From JAJVID01 sp035275345 (lineage in GTDB: Bacteria; Acidobacteriota; Blastocatellia; RBC074), in NCBI GenBank assembly GCA_035275345.1, contig DATEMY010000658.1, positions 1-30,294 on the forward strand: 30,294 nt of DNA. Reading direction: 5' to 3'. This document shows, one piece after another, positions 27,057 through 30,294 of this stretch; the stretch's first letter is position 1; each line of letters opens with the position of its first letter. The position numbers and the translations under genes are program-made. The notes below the pieces were generated by a model. The model ran no database searches and was not told the DNA's origin. It was given only the letters and a program-made list of their open reading frames with translations.

Positions 27057-27827
27057 ATGATTCATTCAACAGCAATTATCAGTTCCCAGGCGCGGCTCGG
27101 GGCGAATGTAACTATCGGACCTTATTCGATCGTTGGAGAGCGCGTCACCATTCACGCTAACGTGGAGATCGCCGGGCACGTCGTCATCGAAGGCCCCTGC
27201 GAGATCGGCGAGGACACGCAAATCTATCCCTTCGCCTCGATCGGCCAGTCACCGCAAGATTTGAAGTACAAAGGCGAAGAGACGCGCCTCGTGGTCGGAC
27301 GGCGCAACGTCATTCGCGAATGCGTGACGATGAACCGCGGTACGGCTGGCGGGGGGGCGTTGACCTCGGTGGGCGACGACAATCTGTTTATGGCCCAATC
27401 ACACATCGCGCACGATTGCATAGTCGGATCGGGAAATGTGTTCGCCAACAGCTCGGCGCTCGCAGGACATGTGACTATCGGAGACCAGGTTTCACTCGGC
27501 GCCTTCGTCGGCGTGCATCAATTTTGCCGCGTCGGGGATCATGCCTTCATCGGAGGATATTCGAAGATCGTCAAGGACGCGCTGCCTTACGCGCGCACTG
27601 ACGGCGTGGAGGCCAAATGTTACGGCGCAAATACTGTTGGATTGCGCCGCAAGGGATTTTCCAACGAAATCATTCGCCACATTCAACAGGCCTTTCGTTT
27701 GCTGCTGTCTTCAAGCCTCAATACGACGCAGGCGCTCGAACGAATCAAGGCGGAGATGTCAGGCGTCTCTGAAATTGATCACCTGGTCAGATTCATCGAA
27801 ACATCGGAGCGAGGCGTAACCAAGTAG
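27057..27827 (+). CDS. lpxA: UDP-N-acetylglucosamine O-acyltransferase LpxA
   Basis: A 256-residue protein. Left-handed beta-helix of hexapeptide repeats (L-G-A-N-V-T, I-G-P-Y-S-I-V-G...), catalytic His119 in H-I-A-H-D, and a C-terminal helical domain (G-L-R-R-K-G-F-S). It adds the 3-O-hydroxyacyl chain to UDP-GlcNAc, the first step of lipid A. The 6 nt between the hairpin and the ATG leave no room for a Shine-Dalgarno, so initiation may be leaderless-like, coupled, or controlled by hairpin opening. Confidence 0.95.
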   Translation: MIHSTAIISSQARLGANVTIGPYSIVGERVTIHANVEIAGHVVIEGPCEIGEDTQIYPFASIGQSPQDLKYKGEETRLVVGRRNVIRECVTMNRGTAGGGALTSVGDDNLFMAQSHIAHDCIVGSGNVFANSSALAGHVTIGDQVSLGAFVGVHQFCRVGDHAFIGGYSKIVKDALPYARTDGVEAKCYGANTVGLRRKGFSNEIIRHIQQAFRLLLSSSLNTTQALERIKAEMSGVSEIDHLVRFIETSERGVTK

Positions 27828-27862
27828 TTCCAGAAACGCCGCCCTCGATCGCAGGAGGAATT

Positions 27863-28303
27863 ATGGGACTGGATTTACGAAAGCTCGAAGAGCTGAAGGA
27901 AAAGATGCAGGTCGAGGAAGACTTCGGAGCGATCTGGAAGTTCTTTTTCGATCATTTCGGCGAGAACCCGGAGTTCATGGCGATGGGAGCGGAAGCCGAC
28001 CAGACGATGCATCTATTTCTGGAGCCCATCATGGAAAGCATTTGCAAGCAGGTCGTTAACCAGGAAGTGATGACCGCGCAGTTCGTTCTGACCGAAATCC
28101 CCGATCAGAAGTTCTATCACGGCCCATGTCTGACCGACGCCGGCATCGCCATCGTATTCTATTTCGAGGACCTGAAGATGGGGATGTTTTCGCTGACGCC
28201 CTCGCTCGGATCGGGGCTGGTCCATTACGGGCGTTTTTCGTCGATCCAGACGCCTACTGAATACTCTTTCCTGTTGCAATCGAAGAGCGAAACTTCGCAT
28301 TGA
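27863..28303 (+). CDS. Conserved-looking protein, function unknown
   Basis: A 146-residue soluble protein with an ideal GGAGGAA about 6 nt before the ATG. The first 60 residues are helical and acidic (L-R-K-L-E-E-L-K-E-K, D-F-G-A-I-W-K-F-F-F-D-H-F), and the second half is beta-rich (F-V-L-T-E-I, I-A-I-V-F-Y-F-E-D, G-L-V-H-Y-G-R-F). I know of no named family. It lies between lpxA and the GNAT gene with 35- and 3-nt gaps, so it shares their transcript; a role in envelope biogenesis cannot be assumed. Confidence 0.7.
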   Translation: MGLDLRKLEELKEKMQVEEDFGAIWKFFFDHFGENPEFMAMGAEADQTMHLFLEPIMESICKQVVNQEVMTAQFVLTEIPDQKFYHGPCLTDAGIAIVFYFEDLKMGMFSLTPSLGSGLVHYGRFSSIQTPTEYSFLLQSKSETSH

Positions 28304-28306
28304 CCA

Positions 28307-28906
28307 ATGCTCGCTAAAAACTCAAAACTCGAATTTCACCCGTTAACGCCCGAGCGCTGGCGCGATTTTGAAACGCTCTTCGGCGAGCGCGGCGCGTGCG
28401 GAGGCTGCTGGTGCATGTGGTGGCGGATAACGCGATCACAGTATGAAGAGCGGAAAGGCGCGCGAAACAAACGGGCGATGAAGAAACTGGTCGACGGCGG
28501 GCACATGCCCGGAATCATCGCATATCAAAACGGCCAGCCGATCGGGTGGTGTTCGGTCGCGCCGCGCGAATCGTTTTCGCGCCTCGAAAGCTCGAGGGGC
28601 TTGAAGCCTGTTGACCAGCAGCCGGTTTGGTCAGTCGTCTGCTTCTTCGTGGCGAAAGAACACCGCCACAATGGCCTTTCGGTGAATCTGCTCAAGGCGG
28701 CGATTGATTTCGTTCGGGACCGGGGAGGGCGCATCGTCGAAGGCTATCCTGTCGATGCGAAAAAGAAACAGGCTGACGCGTTTGTGTGGTTGGGGTTGGC
28801 TTCGGCTTTTATCAAGGCCGGGTTCAAAGAAGTCGAGAGGCGATCGGAGACGAGACCGATTATGCGCTACGATATTAAGTCCGGGAAAAATGTACAACCG
28901 CGATAA
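28307..28906 (+). CDS. GNAT family N-acetyltransferase
   Basis: A 199-residue protein. It begins with the signature G-A-C-G-G-C-W-C-M-W-W-R near residue 30, typical of one GNAT subfamily. The acetyl-CoA-binding core follows: V-C-F-F-V-A-K-E-H-R-H-N-G-L-S (strand 4 / pyrophosphate loop region), V-N-L-L-K-A-A, then V-E-G-Y-P-V-D and F-I-K-A-G-F-K-E-V. The R-x-x-G/A loop appears as R-H-N-G, so the subfamily is unusual. The substrate is unknown. It starts 3 nt after the previous stop, so it is translationally coupled. Confidence 0.8.
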   Translation: MLAKNSKLEFHPLTPERWRDFETLFGERGACGGCWCMWWRITRSQYEERKGARNKRAMKKLVDGGHMPGIIAYQNGQPIGWCSVAPRESFSRLESSRGLKPVDQQPVWSVVCFFVAKEHRHNGLSVNLLKAAIDFVRDRGGRIVEGYPVDAKKKQADAFVWLGLASAFIKAGFKEVERRSETRPIMRYDIKSGKNVQPR

Positions 28907-28923
28907 ACGCGACGGAGGATTTT

Positions 28924-29364
28924 ATGAAAGCGATTGCCGCAGCCATGATTCTTTTCTTGCTTCCACTTTGCGTCATTCCTCAAGAGAATAGAGTGGTTAA
29001 AAACGATGATCCCGTTCACATCGCTGACCGGTATTTCTATGCGCGGCCTGAAGGAAATCTCGGGATAGAAATCGCAGGGAAATTTCAATCTGAAGAAATA
29101 CTGAAAGCCACGTTGGATCTATCTGCAGAAATCGGAGTCCACAAGGCTAAAAAATATCCGTTTGATGAAACGATGTGGACCCTGCGAGACATTCTGGTTT
29201 CAGTGGATTTCAATGCGAATGGTAGCGTCGCAGTCTGGCGGGTATCTGGTCCGAAGCCATTGCTCCTCAACTATCTTGAGAGATTGAAGAATCAGTACGA
29301 AGATAAGTCGTTGTTTTATGATTTTGGGCACAGGTTCATCAATTTCAGGCCATCCACTGATTGA
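28924..29364 (+). CDS. Secreted small protein, function unknown
   Basis: 146 residues with a short signal peptide (M-K-A-I-A-A-A-M-I-L-F...V-I-P-Q). The rest alternates strands and helices (D-R-Y-F-Y-A-R-P-E-G, L-V-S-V-D-F-N-A-N-G-S-V-A-V-W-R-V) with no Cys. I recognise no family. It is AT-richer than the flanking genes. It follows the GNAT gene by 17 nt with GGAGG about 4 nt upstream, and ends 4 nt before lpxI. Confidence 0.6.
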   Translation: MKAIAAAMILFLLPLCVIPQENRVVKNDDPVHIADRYFYARPEGNLGIEIAGKFQSEEILKATLDLSAEIGVHKAKKYPFDETMWTLRDILVSVDFNANGSVAVWRVSGPKPLLLNYLERLKNQYEDKSLFYDFGHRFINFRPSTD

Positions 29365-29368
29365 AGTT

Positions 29369-30172
29369 ATGAAGTACGGTTTGATAGCAGGCAACGGACG
29401 ATTTCCCTTCCTGGTGCTCGATGGCGCGCGCAAAGAAGGCGTCGAGATGGCCGTCGCCGCGATCAAGGAAGAGACCGATCCGGGCGTCTCGCAATTGGCG
29501 GCCACGGTCGAATGGCTCAGCGTCGGTCATCTAAACAAGCTCATCAAGTTCTTCAAGCGCGAGGGCGTGACGCGCGTGATCATGGCCGGGCAGGTCAAAC
29601 ACGTGCAGATTTTCAAACTCAACGCGCTGCCCGACCTGCGAATGGCGCGGATGCTGGCCCGGTTGAAGCGGCGCAACACCGACGCGCTGATCGGCGCCGT
29701 CGCGGATGAACTGCAATCCGAAGGCATCATGCTGGTCGATTCGACGACTTTCCTCCAGCCACTAATCGCGCGCGAAGGCGCGTTGACCAGGCGCTCTCCG
29801 AACAGACACGAGATGGCCGACATCGAATATGGCCTTCACGTCGCGATGGAGTTGGCGCGACTGGATCTCGGCCAGACCATCGTCGTCAAGAACCAGGCCG
29901 TGGTCGCGCTCGAAGCGATGGAGGGCACCGACGCCACGATCCGCCGCGCGTCGGAGTTGGTTCGCGGACGCCCTCTCACCGTCGTGAAGGTTGCAAAGCC
30001 CGATCAGGACATGCGGTTCGATGTGCCGGTCATCGGGTTGGGCACGATCGAAACGCTGCGAGCCTGCAACGCGACGGCGATGTCAATCGCGGCGGACAAG
30101 ACGCTGATCTTCGACCGCGACGAAACCATCGCCGCAGCCGACCAAAGCCGCATCGCCATCATTGCGCGATAG
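29369..30172 (+). CDS. lpxI: UDP-2,3-diacylglucosamine pyrophosphatase LpxI
   Basis: A 267-residue protein starting at ATG 29369 (M-K-Y-G-L-I-A-G-N-G-R-F-P); upstream in-frame starts overlap the previous gene. The N-terminal Rossmann-like domain (G-N-G-R-F-P, V-I-M-A-G-Q-V-K-H) and the C-terminal DUF1009 catalytic domain (E-A-M-E-G-T-D, K-P-D-Q-D-M-R-F-D-V-P-V-I-G, with Asp212/214/218) are typical. It hydrolyses UDP-2,3-diacylglucosamine to lipid X plus UMP, replacing LpxH of E. coli. It closes the lipid A block. Confidence 0.95.
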   Translation: MKYGLIAGNGRFPFLVLDGARKEGVEMAVAAIKEETDPGVSQLAATVEWLSVGHLNKLIKFFKREGVTRVIMAGQVKHVQIFKLNALPDLRMARMLARLKRRNTDALIGAVADELQSEGIMLVDSTTFLQPLIAREGALTRRSPNRHEMADIEYGLHVAMELARLDLGQTIVVKNQAVVALEAMEGTDATIRRASELVRGRPLTVVKVAKPDQDMRFDVPVIGLGTIETLRACNATAMSIAADKTLIFDRDETIAAADQSRIAIIAR

Positions 30173-30219
30173 ACCTGGGAGCGCACGCGGCCTCGTGTGC
30201 GCGCTCCCAGGTCTATCGC
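30166..30219. terminator. Hairpin overlapping the end of lpxI
   Basis: A perfect 19-bp inverted repeat, 30166-30184 with 30201-30219 (GCGATAGACCTGGGAGCGC and its complement), with further GC pairing inside. It includes the lpxI stop codon at 30170-30172. No T run follows on the plus strand, so it may act as a Rho-type or mRNA 3'-end stabiliser. Confidence 0.8.
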
Positions 30220-30267
30220 TATTGCCTCAGCGTAGCCTGCTGGCATAGCATACGCGCGCATCGGGTT

Positions 30268-30294
30268 TTACAGCTTGGTCTTTAACCATCCGAA
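30268..30294 (-). other. Possible C-terminus of a minus-strand gene at the window edge
   Basis: Read on the minus strand, 30294-30268 is open and ends in TAA, reading F-G-W-L-K-T-K-L. If real, it would converge with lpxI and share the 30166-30219 hairpin as a terminator. Nine codons are too few to decide. Confidence 0.2.

Overview
The window looks like a chromosomal piece of a diderm, GC-rich bacterium, most likely an Acidobacteriota of the Blastocatellia type. This is an inference. It rests on the combination of a complete lipid A / outer-membrane assembly block (bamA, three ompH/skp genes, lpxD, fabZ, lpxA, lpxI), an FHA + class B penicillin-binding protein pair of the kind better known from Actinobacteria, a DUF1501/cytochrome c pair, and many long intergenic hairpins. 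No rRNA or intact tRNA gene, IS element or CRISPR array was found.

Layout. 1-5425: the end of a cytochrome c-type protein, a DUF433 protein, a secreted zincin-like metalloprotease, a DUF1501 protein and a secreted protein of unknown function with kinase-like motifs, all on the plus strand, closed by a bidirectional terminator at 5461-5530. 5556-9117: a minus-strand trio (TrmH-type RNA methyltransferase, FHA protein, penicillin-binding protein) whose junctions carry 8- and 9-nt tandem arrays. 9373-11016: an S41 C-terminal processing protease. About 11017-13004: a clearly AT-rich, gene-poor island with a membrane-anchored thioredoxin-like protein, a tiny secreted Cys-rich peptide, broken micro-ORFs and several operator-like repeats. 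13005-18908: an alpha/beta hydrolase, a membrane-anchored unknown protein, a LolD-type ATPase and a ClpC-type chaperone. 19366-30172: the outer-membrane biogenesis block. BamA inserts barrels and OmpH/Skp chaperones escort them. LpxA and LpxD acylate the UDP-sugar precursor of lipid A, FabZ supplies hydroxyacyl-ACP metabolism, and LpxI cleaves the UDP-diacylglucosamine. Three small ORFs (unknown, GNAT, secreted unknown) sit between lpxA and lpxI.

The most notable non-genic signal is a set of intergenic inverted repeats, several of which are built from tandem 7-9 nt words and their reverse complements (for example 24529-24619 and 26964-27050). They differ in sequence but share an architecture. 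The lpxD-fabZ gap holds a REP-like nested palindrome and debris of an antitoxin-like gene and a STAND-ATPase-like gene. The best candidate for something undescribed is the AT-rich island: a secreted four-cysteine peptide near a membrane-anchored CxxC thioredoxin-like protein, with repeats of about 20-bp period around them.
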